From assembly GCA_039024895.1 (NCBI GenBank), contig JBCCPJ010000009.1:60699-124698 (forward strand): 64,000 nt of DNA, written 5' to 3'. The stretch comes from JAJDOD01 sp039024895. Its GTDB lineage: Bacteria > Pseudomonadota > Alphaproteobacteria > Rhodobacterales > Rhodobacteraceae. This document shows positions 8,268 through 16,395 of this stretch, one piece after another. Made by a program: the position numbers and the translations under genes. The first letter of the stretch is position 1; each line of letters starts with the position of its first letter. The notes beneath the pieces are model-generated. The model was given only the letters and a program-made list of their open reading frames with translations. It made no database searches and had not been told where the DNA came from.

Positions 8268-10066
8268 TGTCCGCGCGTGACCCCAAGATAAGCGAAGATC
8301 TGCCGCGTATCCACCGGCTGGATGACGGCGCGATCAATCGCATCGCAGCCGGCGAAGTCATTGAGCGACCCGCCTCCGCCGTGAAGGAATTGGTCGAAAA
8401 CGCCATCGACGCCGGTGCGCGCCAGATAACAGTCAGCATCGCAGCAGGGGGCAAACGACTAATCCGCGTCAGTGATGACGGGCGCGGCATTGCCCCCGAC
8501 GACTTGCCGCTCGCCCTGTCGCGCCATGCTACCTCGAAGATCGATGGCACCGACCTGCTCAACATCCATACCTTTGGCTTTCGCGGGGAAGCTTTGGCCT
8601 CGCTCGCCGCCGTTGCACGTCTGACACTCACCTCTCGGAGCGCGGGCGAGGAGGCGCGCCAAGTGAGTGCAACCGGGGGTGTGGTGCATCCTGTGCGTCC
8701 TGCGGCGGGTCAGCAGGGTACGGTGGTGGAGTTGCGCGACCTGTTCTTTGCCACACCGGCTCGGCTCAAATTCCTTCGAACCGATGCCGCGGAGGCGCGC
8801 GCTGTGCTCGACGTGGTCAAGCGTCTCGCCATGGCTGAACCGTTTATCGCCATTGAACTTTTGGACGAAACCACGGAAATGCGGACTGTTTTCCGGGCGG
8901 ATGCCCAATCCGGCGCTCCAGTAAAAGCCTTGGCCGGCCGCCTGAGGCAAGTGCTCGGCGCACCATTCGCCGAAAACGCCATCCCAATGGATGCGGAACG
9001 GGACGGGCTGCATCTGACAGGATTTGCCGCACTTCCAACCTATTCGCGCGGCTCGGTGATCCAGCAATTCGTCTTCGTCAATGGACGTCCCGTGCGCGAC
9101 AAAGCCCTGACAGGCGCTTTGCGGGCGGGCTACATGGATGTGCTCAGCCGGGATCGACACCCCGCCGCCGCGCTCTTTATCGATTGCGATCCGGTGCTCG
9201 TGGATGTCAATGTCCACCCCGCCAAAAGCGAAGTCCGCTTTCGCGACCCGCAAGCGGCGCGCAGTCTGATTGTTTCGGGGCTGCGCCATACCCTGGCAAC
9301 GGGTAGCCGCCGCGCATCCTCCACCGTCGCTGACGCAACGATCAGGGCGTTCCGACCGGAGCCGCGCGTCTATCAGATGGACCTTGCCAGCCGCGCGCCA
9401 CGTCCAACAGCACCGGCAGGCACGCTCCCCGTCTTTGAAGAAACCCCCTCGGCCAGCGTCGAACCCGAGCCAGCCGCAGACGAGACCCGCTTGCCCTTGG
9501 GTGCCGCCCGCGCACAAGTCCACGAAAATTTCATTTTGGCCCAGACCAAGGATGGTATGATCCTTGTCGATGCCCATGCGGCCCATGAACGGATTGTTTA
9601 CGAAAAACTGAAAGCACAACGGGCAGAAAACGGGGTGGCCGCGCAAGCGCTGCTGGTGCCCGAGATCGTTGAACTTGGGGCCGCCGCAGATATCGTCCTC
9701 GCGGTCGCGGATGACCTCGCCGAACTTGGGTTGACGGTCGAGAGCTTTGGTAGCGGCACGGTGGCGATCCGTGAAATCCCCGCCATTCTGGGTCCAATCG
9801 ATGCAGGCCAATTGCTCCGCGATGTGGCGGATGAGTTAAGCGAGGCGGGCACATCTTCCACCCTCGGCGCGCGGATCGACGCCATTCTATCGCGGATGGC
9901 CTGTCACGGGTCGGTGCGCACCGGCAGACGGATGAGCGCGCCGGAGATGAATGCGCTCCTCCGCCAGATGGAGGCAACACCCAGTTCCGGCCAGTGCAAT
10001 CACGGGCGGCCCACATATGTCGAACTGAAGCTCCATGACATCGAAAAGCTATTCGGGCGCACATGA
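8267..10066 (+). CDS. mutL: DNA mismatch repair protein MutL
   Basis: A 599-residue GHKL ATPase that links MutS mismatch recognition to strand excision. ATP-site motifs are ELVENAIDAGA (41-51), DDGRGI (70-75), RHATSKI (86-92) and GFRGEAL (104-110). The C-terminal half has the metal-site motif DAHAAHERIVYE from residue 435. This fits the DxHA(x)2E(x)4E signature of MutL proteins with latent endonuclease activity, as expected where MutH is absent. A proline/alanine-rich linker (about 345-420) joins the halves. It overlaps rmuC by the ATGA at 10063-10066. The ATG at 8267 is used; the ribosome site is weak. Confidence 0.97.
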   Translation: MSARDPKISEDLPRIHRLDDGAINRIAAGEVIERPASAVKELVENAIDAGARQITVSIAAGGKRLIRVSDDGRGIAPDDLPLALSRHATSKIDGTDLLNIHTFGFRGEALASLAAVARLTLTSRSAGEEARQVSATGGVVHPVRPAAGQQGTVVELRDLFFATPARLKFLRTDAAEARAVLDVVKRLAMAEPFIAIELLDETTEMRTVFRADAQSGAPVKALAGRLRQVLGAPFAENAIPMDAERDGLHLTGFAALPTYSRGSVIQQFVFVNGRPVRDKALTGALRAGYMDVLSRDRHPAAALFIDCDPVLVDVNVHPAKSEVRFRDPQAARSLIVSGLRHTLATGSRRASSTVADATIRAFRPEPRVYQMDLASRAPRPTAPAGTLPVFEETPSASVEPEPAADETRLPLGAARAQVHENFILAQTKDGMILVDAHAAHERIVYEKLKAQRAENGVAAQALLVPEIVELGAAADIVLAVADDLAELGLTVESFGSGTVAIREIPAILGPIDAGQLLRDVADELSEAGTSSTLGARIDAILSRMACHGSVRTGRRMSAPEMNALLRQMEATPSSGQCNHGRPTYVELKLHDIEKLFGRT

Positions 10067-11244
10067 TCCAGATCGGTGACATGACGCTCGACCTCAGTGA
10101 CCCTGTGGTGCAGCTTACTCTCTTGGCGGCAGGGGTCGCTTTGGTCGTGCTCATCCTCCTTATCATGGCCGTCCGCCGCGCCGGGGCCGCCACCCAGAGC
10201 CTGGCGCCCATGGTCCACAGTCTGACGGCCCTTCAAACCCGGGTAGAAACGTTGGCAGATGGACAGGCGGCCCTGTCCGGCGGGCTTACGCAGGTCTCCG
10301 AAGCCTCTGCTGCCAGCCAATCCAATATGCTCAAACTGATGGAGACGCGCCTCGCCGACGTCTCCAAAGGCATGCAGGACAACCTGGCGAACTCGGCATC
10401 CAAAACTGCGCGCTCCTTAGGCGAGTTGCAACAGCGTCTTGAGACCATCGATAAAGCGCAGGCAAATATTGAAAAACTGTCGGGCGATGTGCTAACCTTA
10501 CAGGACATCCTGTCGAACAAACAAACGCGCGGCGCGTTCGGCGAAATCCAGCTCTACGACATCCTGGAAAAAGCACTGCCCGCCGACAGCTACACACGAC
10601 AAGCCAGCCTCTCGAATAACCGGCGCGCTGATTGCTTGATCCACTTGCCAAACCCGCCGGGCCCCATTGTAATCGACGCCAAATTCCCGCTCGAAGCCTA
10701 TGAGGCACTGCGCAATGCGACAACGGATTACGAGGTAAATGAGGCCGCAAAGCTGCTGCGGAGCTCTGTGAAGAAGCACATCAAGGACATCTCGGAGAAA
10801 TACATCCTAGAAGGGGAGACAGCCGATGGCGCGCTCATGTTCCTCCCCTCGGAAGCGGTCTATGCCGAACTCCATGCAAATTTCCCGGAACTGGTGCGCG
10901 ACGGGTTTGAAAAGCGCGTCTGGATCGTCTCGCCCACCACCTGCATGGCCACACTCAACACCATGCGCGCGATCCTCAAAGACGCAAGGATGCGCGAACA
11001 GGCCGGCGCCATCCGCAAGGCGTTAAAGCAGCTTCACCGCGATGTTGAGATCATTGGCGGGCGCGCGTCGAAACTTGAGACGCATTTCAATCAGGCGCGC
11101 GCCGATATCGAAGGCTTAGGTGTCGCGAGCGAACGCGCCAGCAAACGCGCGGCCCGGCTCGACAATTTCGACTTCGAAGAGATCGCACCGGACGCATCCC
11201 CGGAAGTCGTCCGTCTGACCGAGGCAAAGGCAAAGGACGCTTAG
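10063..11244 (+). CDS. rmuC: DNA recombination protein RmuC
   Basis: A 393-residue membrane-anchored protein with a restriction-endonuclease-like core. In E. coli RmuC limits recombination at inverted repeats; its biochemical activity is not settled. One N-terminal transmembrane helix spans about 15-35. A helical coiled-coil region lies at about 45-145. The RmuC domain follows with the conserved stretches RGAFGEIQLYDILE, VIDAKFPLEAYE and VWIVSPTTCMATLNT. It starts inside the mutL stop (ATGA overlap), so the two are coupled as a genome-maintenance pair. Confidence 0.94.
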   Translation: MIQIGDMTLDLSDPVVQLTLLAAGVALVVLILLIMAVRRAGAATQSLAPMVHSLTALQTRVETLADGQAALSGGLTQVSEASAASQSNMLKLMETRLADVSKGMQDNLANSASKTARSLGELQQRLETIDKAQANIEKLSGDVLTLQDILSNKQTRGAFGEIQLYDILEKALPADSYTRQASLSNNRRADCLIHLPNPPGPIVIDAKFPLEAYEALRNATTDYEVNEAAKLLRSSVKKHIKDISEKYILEGETADGALMFLPSEAVYAELHANFPELVRDGFEKRVWIVSPTTCMATLNTMRAILKDARMREQAGAIRKALKQLHRDVEIIGGRASKLETHFNQARADIEGLGVASERASKRAARLDNFDFEEIAPDASPEVVRLTEAKAKDA

Positions 11245-11363
11245 AGCATCCGGCTTAAAATCTGAATCACTTGTTCGCTGTCTCTTCCTTCGGTCGAGCG
11301 CGAAAAGTGTCATGCGATACTTCAAGCTTAAGGCCGGGCGCTTTAGTCCAGCAGCGTGAGCAC

Positions 11364-11407
11364 CTTCTTCTGTCCGAAAAACTTCGGGGTCTGGGGCAGC
11401 GCCCCAG
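11364..11407 (+). repeat. Dispersed intergenic repeat, copy 3, with hairpin
   Basis: CTTCTTCTGTCC at 11364-11375, then a diverged AAAAACTTCGGGG and the inverted repeat CTGGGGC-AGC-GCCCCAG. It lies between the convergent rmuC and tpiA genes, where a hairpin could end both transcripts. It shares the 5' block with the copies at 6421-6447 and 6621-6682. Confidence 0.65.
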
Positions 11408-11441
11408 CCAAACATCGCGTGCCCCGCAGGGGCGCAATATC

Positions 11442-12179
11442 TCAACCAGCGGCTGCGATAATCCCGCCGAAATCTGCCGCTTTCAAAGAAGCCCCGCCGA
11501 CCAGCGCGCCGTCGACATTGGTGACGGCAAAGATTTCGGCCGCGTTCCCAGGCTTAACCGACCCCCCGTACAGCAGACGCATATCGGCAGCGCTCGCGCC
11601 AAACCGAACCGTCAGCCGGGCGCGCATATCGTCATGCACCGCCGAGATATCTTCCAGCGTCGGTACCTTGCCGGTTCCGATGGCCCAGACCGGTTCATAG
11701 GCGATTACCGTATTGGCGGGTGTGGCGCCCTCCGGTATTGAGCCTTCCAATTGACCGGCAACGATTTCAATCGTGCGCCCTGCGTCGCGCTCTTCAAGCG
11801 TCTCGCCAACGCAAATGATCGCTGTTAAACCAGCCCGCGACCCGGCCTCTGCCTTAACGCGGACGGTGGCATCGCTCTCCCCGTGATCGGCGCGACGCTC
11901 GGAATGACCGACAATCACAAAACGCCCGCCCGCATCCGCGATCATCTCAGCCGAAACATCCCCGGTATGGGCGCCCGAGGCCGCCCCATGACAATCCTGT
12001 CCGCCGGTTTGGATTGCCGTCCCCGCCGCCGCATCTGACAGCCGGGCGAGCAAGGTTGCGGGGGGGCAGATGAGCACCTCGGCACCGGGGGCGGGATGGG
12101 CGGCTGCCAACGCCTCGATCTCGGCCAAGGCAGCGGCAGTTCCGTTCATCTTCCAGTTGCCTGCGACGAGTTTTTGCAT
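11442..12179 (-). CDS. tpiA: Triosephosphate isomerase
   Basis: A 245-residue TIM-barrel enzyme interconverting dihydroxyacetone phosphate and glyceraldehyde-3-phosphate. The substrate lysine is in GNWKMNG (Lys10), the electrophilic histidine in VIVGHSERR and the catalytic glutamate in IAYEPVWAIGTG. The phosphate loops LYGGSVKP and GALVGGASL are intact. The ATG at 12179, with GGAGGGCGG upstream, is preferred to the ATG at 12218, which adds 13 unrelated residues. Only about 50 bp separate it from the end of the upstream glycosyltransferase, so read-through from that operon is possible. Confidence 0.97.
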   Translation of the reverse strand: MQKLVAGNWKMNGTAAALAEIEALAAAHPAPGAEVLICPPATLLARLSDAAAGTAIQTGGQDCHGAASGAHTGDVSAEMIADAGGRFVIVGHSERRADHGESDATVRVKAEAGSRAGLTAIICVGETLEERDAGRTIEIVAGQLEGSIPEGATPANTVIAYEPVWAIGTGKVPTLEDISAVHDDMRARLTVRFGASAADMRLLYGGSVKPGNAAEIFAVTNVDGALVGGASLKAADFGGIIAAAG

Positions 12180-12227
12180 ATTCCGCCCTCCGTTTCGATT
12201 TGGGGATGCCGCGATCATCGCGCCGCG

Positions 12228-13670
12228 TCAAGGGCGGAGACAGGCGGCTGGCAGATGCCAGAACGTGTAAGTCTCCCCGCGATAGTGACCGTCTTCTGGC
12301 GTCAAGTCGTCGATGGCGATGGCCTCTTCGCACGGCGCCGCGCCAATGGCTGCAAAGAGTACGTCGCCTGTGGTCTCAATGGGCAAGGGAAAGACCTGTT
12401 CGTAATAGTTGTGGGGTGCCCCGCCCGAGTTCGGGGCGTGGAGCGTTATTTCGGTATCTCCGTGGAAACGGTGGAACAAATCGGCGAGGATGCCCCGGCG
12501 CTCCGCTACTATCACGTCAACGCCCGCTTTGTCTGCGGCCGCGCGGATTGCGAGGCTCATCTTGTCCATACCTTGGTACCGGTCCGCCACTAGTCGGCCA
12601 TTGGGCAGGCGCAACGTGTCGCCCGCCATATAGGCCAGGGGTAGGGCAATCGATACGATCATATTAACTGCGAGCCCGAGAACCAGCAAACGCGGCGTCC
12701 GGCTCAAAAGGGCAGCGACCAGAACGGTTCCCGCGACGTACCCTGTGACCGCCCAATTGGCATTGGCTTCGGCGCGCAGGCCCTGAAAGGTCATCAAGGC
12801 AATCACAACCAAGGAAAACGCGAGGAGCAGACCACTGCCCGCAGGCGCCCGGCGCAAGACGAAGAGACCGGCACCCACCAGAAGCGCAGCAAAGGGAATT
12901 GGACCAAAGACGGCAAACTGGCTGGCGAGGAATTCCCATGCACCCGCCGGGTTCAGGCCAGTGGCGCCAACCTGCGCGTTATCCTCCGCCACGTGGCGCA
13001 ACGTGGTGCCGCCATTGGCGATGTTCCACCAGATGTTTGGCGCGGCCACGCACAGCATTACGCCGAAAGTGACTCCAGCATCACGCCAGGCAATCCGCGC
13101 AGCGGGGATCAGCAGGGCGGCCGTCACCAAGGAAATCGGAAAATAGATGACCGCGTACTTGGACAGAAACCCGAGGCCAAGGGCCACACCACAGGTGAGC
13201 GCCCAGCCAATGGCGGGCTGATCCGTCATCCGGAGATAGGCGTAAAAGGCGAGCGCGAAACAAGGCAGTAAAAGCGTGTCTGTCGAAAAGAGCCAACTTC
13301 CGAACGCCACCATCGGCAGGCTTGCATAGAGGATCGCGGCCACGGCACCGGTGGTCCGGTCAAAGAGACGGGCCGCCGACAACCCGATTAAACCGGCCGT
13401 GACAGCATGCAGGAACGCGCCGGATACCCGGATCCAAAACGCACTGTCCGACCCGGCGAGATCCGTCACCGCACGCAACCAGAACGCAATGAGTGGTGGT
13501 TTGGAAAAATAGCCCCAATCCAGATGCTGTCCCCACAGCCAATATTGAGCTTCATCCACCCAAAGTTCGGTTTCATCGAAGGCGAGCGTGCCCACCCGCC
13601 ATAGCGTCAGAGAAAGGATAAAGAGGAGGGCAAAACGCGGCTCAGATAGCCGCTTGGCGACGCTCAACAT
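12228..13670 (-). CDS. GT39/ArnT-like polyprenyl-phosphate glycosyltransferase
   Basis: A 480-residue GT-C membrane enzyme with about ten to twelve transmembrane helices. The first periplasmic loop has the acidic catalytic signature ELWVDEAQYWLWG. The loop DWGYFSKPPLIAFW is typical of ArnT/PMT_2 proteins, which transfer a sugar from a polyprenyl-phosphate carrier to lipid A or another cell-surface acceptor. It is the last of three overlapping genes (GT2, LAB_N, GT39), overlapping LAB_N by 29 bp. The GT2 enzyme probably makes the lipid-linked donor used here. Sugar and acceptor are unknown. Confidence 0.88.
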   Translation of the reverse strand: MLSVAKRLSEPRFALLFILSLTLWRVGTLAFDETELWVDEAQYWLWGQHLDWGYFSKPPLIAFWLRAVTDLAGSDSAFWIRVSGAFLHAVTAGLIGLSAARLFDRTTGAVAAILYASLPMVAFGSWLFSTDTLLLPCFALAFYAYLRMTDQPAIGWALTCGVALGLGFLSKYAVIYFPISLVTAALLIPAARIAWRDAGVTFGVMLCVAAPNIWWNIANGGTTLRHVAEDNAQVGATGLNPAGAWEFLASQFAVFGPIPFAALLVGAGLFVLRRAPAGSGLLLAFSLVVIALMTFQGLRAEANANWAVTGYVAGTVLVAALLSRTPRLLVLGLAVNMIVSIALPLAYMAGDTLRLPNGRLVADRYQGMDKMSLAIRAAADKAGVDVIVAERRGILADLFHRFHGDTEITLHAPNSGGAPHNYYEQVFPLPIETTGDVLFAAIGAAPCEEAIAIDDLTPEDGHYRGETYTFWHLPAACLRP

Positions 13671-13953
13671 GGATCAGCCAAAGGTTACGGGCATAAACGA
13701 CAACACCAAAGGACTGGCCGAGAATAATCACCGGCTCGCCCCGGTAGATCCCATAAGCCAGCAACAGGATGCCGCCACAGATGGAAAACCACCAGAAGGC
13801 GACGGGCATCACGGATTTGCGCGCCTTCTCGGAACTGATCCACTGGATCAGGAAACGCGCCGAAAAGGACAACTGCGCGACAATCCCGATGGTCAACCAA
13901 ATCAGGTCGCGGGTTGAGGTGATATTGAAATACTCAAGAAGGCTTTCGATCAT
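13642..13953 (-). CDS. Lipid A biosynthesis N-terminal (LAB_N) domain membrane protein
   Basis: A 103-residue protein with three transmembrane helices. The sequence WLTIGIVAQLSFSARFLIQW, the later FWWFSICGGILLLAYG and the end VYARNLWLIH match the LAB_N domain. That domain is found fused to some LpxB proteins or free-standing beside GT2/GT39 pairs. Its likely job is in handling the lipid-linked sugar, but its mechanism is not established. I choose the ATG at 13953, with GAGGTGG upstream, over the ATG at 13971. It overlaps both neighbours, so all three are one operon. Confidence 0.85.
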   Translation of the reverse strand: MIESLLEYFNITSTRDLIWLTIGIVAQLSFSARFLIQWISSEKARKSVMPVAFWWFSICGGILLLAYGIYRGEPVIILGQSFGVVVYARNLWLIHVERRQAAI

Positions 13954-14689
13954 CCGGCCACCTCGTTTCATCCGGGGACACGCGCTTTGCCCGACGGATC
14001 AGCCACATCACGCCAAAAAGGTCAACGATGCCCACAAGCGCGCGTTGAAAATTGGTATAGTTCGATGCGCCTGCGTGCCGCTCAGCGTGGGACACGGGCA
14101 TATGCTGCACGCTCAGCCCGTAGGCTTTGAAAAGCGCGGGCAAATAGCGGTGCATGTGATTGAAAAACGGCATCCGCAAGAAGTCCTCGCGCCGAAACGC
14201 CTTAAGGCCACAACCGGTGTCCTTTGTGCCGTCCTGGAGCATCCAGCCACGCAACCCATTGGCAAACTTGCTGGCCCAACGTTTTGACGCGGTGTCCTTC
14301 CGGCCTTTGCGCTCGCCTGCAACCAGACCGGGGGGCGTATCACCGAGCAAAGGAGCAATCATATGGGGGATTTCCGACGGCGGGTTCTGACCATCGCCAT
14401 CAATGGTACAGATCAGGGGCGCCTGTGCGGCCAAGACCCCACTATGGACGGCGGCGGATTGCCCAGCGGAGCGCGGGTGCCGGACGAGACGCAACCAGGG
14501 CTTTCCAAGGGACGCCGCGGCCTCGGCGGTGCCGTCCTCCGATCCGTCATCGACAAAGATTGCTTCGAAGTGCCGACCTGCACAGGCGGCCTCGATCCCT
14601 GACACGAGGTGGGTCAGGTTCGCCGCCTCATTCTTCATCGGAACGACGACGGAAAATTCGGGGGAATGCTCGGGCCTGGTCCCGGCCAT
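13934..14689 (-). CDS. Family 2 glycosyltransferase (polyprenyl-phosphate sugar synthase type)
   Basis: A 251-residue GT-A fold enzyme related to dolichol-phosphate mannose synthase and ArnC. The nucleotide-sugar site is seen in FSVVVPMKNEAANL and the acidic motif FVDDGSEDGT. The metal-binding ICTIDGDGQNPP (DxD) and the late GCGLKAFRRED are also present. There are no C-terminal transmembrane helices, so it is probably cytosolic or membrane-peripheral. As first gene of the GT2-LAB_N-GT39 operon it likely loads a sugar onto undecaprenyl phosphate for the GT39 enzyme. The sugar is unknown. Confidence 0.9.
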   Translation of the reverse strand: MAGTRPEHSPEFSVVVPMKNEAANLTHLVSGIEAACAGRHFEAIFVDDGSEDGTAEAAASLGKPWLRLVRHPRSAGQSAAVHSGVLAAQAPLICTIDGDGQNPPSEIPHMIAPLLGDTPPGLVAGERKGRKDTASKRWASKFANGLRGWMLQDGTKDTGCGLKAFRREDFLRMPFFNHMHRYLPALFKAYGLSVQHMPVSHAERHAGASNYTNFQRALVGIVDLFGVMWLIRRAKRVSPDETRWPDDRKPS

Positions 14690-14793
14690 GCGGCCTCGCT
14701 GCTCACTGCTTTTGGCTTATTGCCTTTGCGATGGACTGTACCGGAGGGCAGCGGACAATGTAACCCGTGTTTCAGGTTTCGGCGGCTTTCGGA

Positions 14794-15429
14794 TCAGGCA
14801 ATCGGGCCGAGATAGGGTTGGAGCGATCCCGAAAAGGTCCGGTGCAGCCAGATCAGGTCCTTGAACGCCTTAGGGCGGTCCTTTCGGATCTCCGTGATCT
14901 GTTCGGAGAATGTCGTTACAAGATTTTCGATGGGGCCGCCCATGGTTTCTTTCATCAGCACAAAGTCGATCGCCCCGGACCGGGTCGCCGCCGCGAGAAA
15001 CTCGTATTGGTTCAAAAGAAACAGGGCCGCTTGATAGAAGCTCGGCTCGTCAATCTTCGAGCCCACCAGTTTGCGGCCGAACTCGCGCGCGAGCGAGGGG
15101 CCAAGAGGCTGTCCCCACTCGGAATCGTCGGCAAGCGTGATGGCGAGCGTCACAACGTTCGAATTGATCAGATATTCCCGGTCTGTCCGAAGGGTTTGCA
15201 GGCCTTCTAACGCGTGGCTGATGCGCGACGTTTGCCACTGCGACCACGTATTTGCGATGATCGCGAGCGCGGCCACGGCAACACCTGCGAACAGCACCAT
15301 CGCGTTCGGCGCCTCTTTTGGCGACAGCACCTTCACATGGCTGTCCCACACGAAGATCAGCCCGCAAGCAATTGAAATGACGACAAGATAGACCGGCCAG
15401 TAGCGCCAAATCGGCGGCAGGGCGGACAT
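14794..15429 (-). CDS. DUF4760-like membrane protein
   Basis: About 211 residues with two N-terminal transmembrane helices (about 8-25 and 42-60) and a helical cytoplasmic domain. That domain contains FLLNQYEFLAAATRSGAIDF, a stretch that recalls DUF4760 proteins. The family function is unknown. The ATG at 15429 gives a conventional start; the frame also opens at GTG 15444. It stands alone, about 100 bp from the GT2 gene, and is probably separately transcribed. Confidence 0.65.
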   Translation of the reverse strand: MSALPPIWRYWPVYLVVISIACGLIFVWDSHVKVLSPKEAPNAMVLFAGVAVAALAIIANTWSQWQTSRISHALEGLQTLRTDREYLINSNVVTLAITLADDSEWGQPLGPSLAREFGRKLVGSKIDEPSFYQAALFLLNQYEFLAAATRSGAIDFVLMKETMGGPIENLVTTFSEQITEIRKDRPKAFKDLIWLHRTFSGSLQPYLGPIA

Positions 15430-15553
15430 GAATAATCGTCTCACCCAGAATACAAACGGCAGTTTAGATACCTACGGTTTCTTTGAGCATATTGGCCTCC
15501 TATAGGGGAAACATGGCGGAAAAAGCCTTAAAAGTCAATGAAACGCGGGGGCG

Positions 15554-15940
15554 TCAGCCCTCAGCGTCACGTTCGGCGGCAAGTTCTTCGACGTCCTTGA
15601 ACTTAATCGATTCCCCGCATCCACAGGCATCCACTACGTTAGGGTTGCGGAATTTGAACCCGCTTTCCAGGAGCGAGGTCTCATAATCGATTTCGGTGCC
15701 AAACAAGAACATCTGCGCCATGGGCGCAATCATCACGCGCGCGCCATCCTGCTCGACCACCTCGTCCATAGGATCAATGTCGTCGGCGTATTCCATGGTG
15801 TATTCCATACCCGCACAACCGCCCTTCTTGACGCCGATCCGCAAGCCGGACTTACCGTCTTTCTCCATCAAGCGGGCGATATGCTTAACCGCGGACGGGG
15901 TGATGGTCACGGGCGATTTCCCTGGGATAGCAAACATCAC
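15554..15940 (-). CDS. A-type iron-sulfur carrier (SufA/IscA/ErpA family)
   Basis: A 128-residue HesB/IscA family protein that receives and passes on Fe-S clusters. The three conserved cysteines are Cys42 (KKGGCAGMEY), Cys106 and Cys108 (ACGCGES). Its ATG overlaps the stop of the upstream SufT-like gene by four bases, so the two are coupled. In related bacteria this pair often follows sufBCDS; no other suf gene is seen in this window. Which A-type paralogue it is cannot be settled from sequence alone. Confidence 0.9.
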   Translation of the reverse strand: MMFAIPGKSPVTITPSAVKHIARLMEKDGKSGLRIGVKKGGCAGMEYTMEYADDIDPMDEVVEQDGARVMIAPMAQMFLFGTEIDYETSLLESGFKFRNPNVVDACGCGESIKFKDVEELAAERDAEG

Positions 15941-16302
15941 ATGAACCCCAATTCAAGCCGGGCTTCATCCGACATCATTTCCATCCCCCAGGGCGGTTCC
16001 CAGGTCAGATCAACATCCACCTGTTTCACGCCGGGCAGCGGCTCTATCGCGTCGGCCACCCATCCCGGCATCTCACCGGCCACAGGACAGCCCGGCGCAG
16101 TTAGCGTCATAATCACCGTCACAGCGCCATCTTCCGTAATATCAATGGTATAGACGAGGCCAAGATCGTAGATATTCACCGGGATTTCCGGATCGAACAC
16201 AGAGCGGCACGCCTCGACACAGGCGTCATGGAGCGGGTGCTCGGTGGAGGACGGCTTGATCAGCGGCGCGCCTTCCATGGGTTCGGTTTGTTCTACAGTC
16301 AT
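15937..16302 (-). CDS. MIP18/SufT-like Fe-S assembly factor (DUF59)
   Basis: A 121-residue protein with the DUF59 signature DPEIPVNIYDLGLVYTI and the later MTLTAPGCPVAGEMP with its conserved cysteine. SufT-type proteins help mature Fe-S proteins. The start is the ATG at 16302, with a GGGA upstream; the frame also opens at GTG 16314. It directly precedes and overlaps the A-type carrier gene. Together they form a small Fe-S assembly operon. Confidence 0.9.
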   Translation of the reverse strand: MTVEQTEPMEGAPLIKPSSTEHPLHDACVEACRSVFDPEIPVNIYDLGLVYTIDITEDGAVTVIMTLTAPGCPVAGEMPGWVADAIEPLPGVKQVDVDLTWEPPWGMEMMSDEARLELGFM

Positions 16303-16395
16303 GACACATCCCACTATTCTTAGCTGTTATATAGGAATTGGCGTCGAGGCGTAAAGATGAGCGTCGCAAGATGGGTAAAACGTGTTTCGCGCACG

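Noticed and set aside
8459..9811. 450-codon antisense frame within mutL
   Set aside because: High-GC shadow of mutL; composition and lack of motifs argue against a gene.
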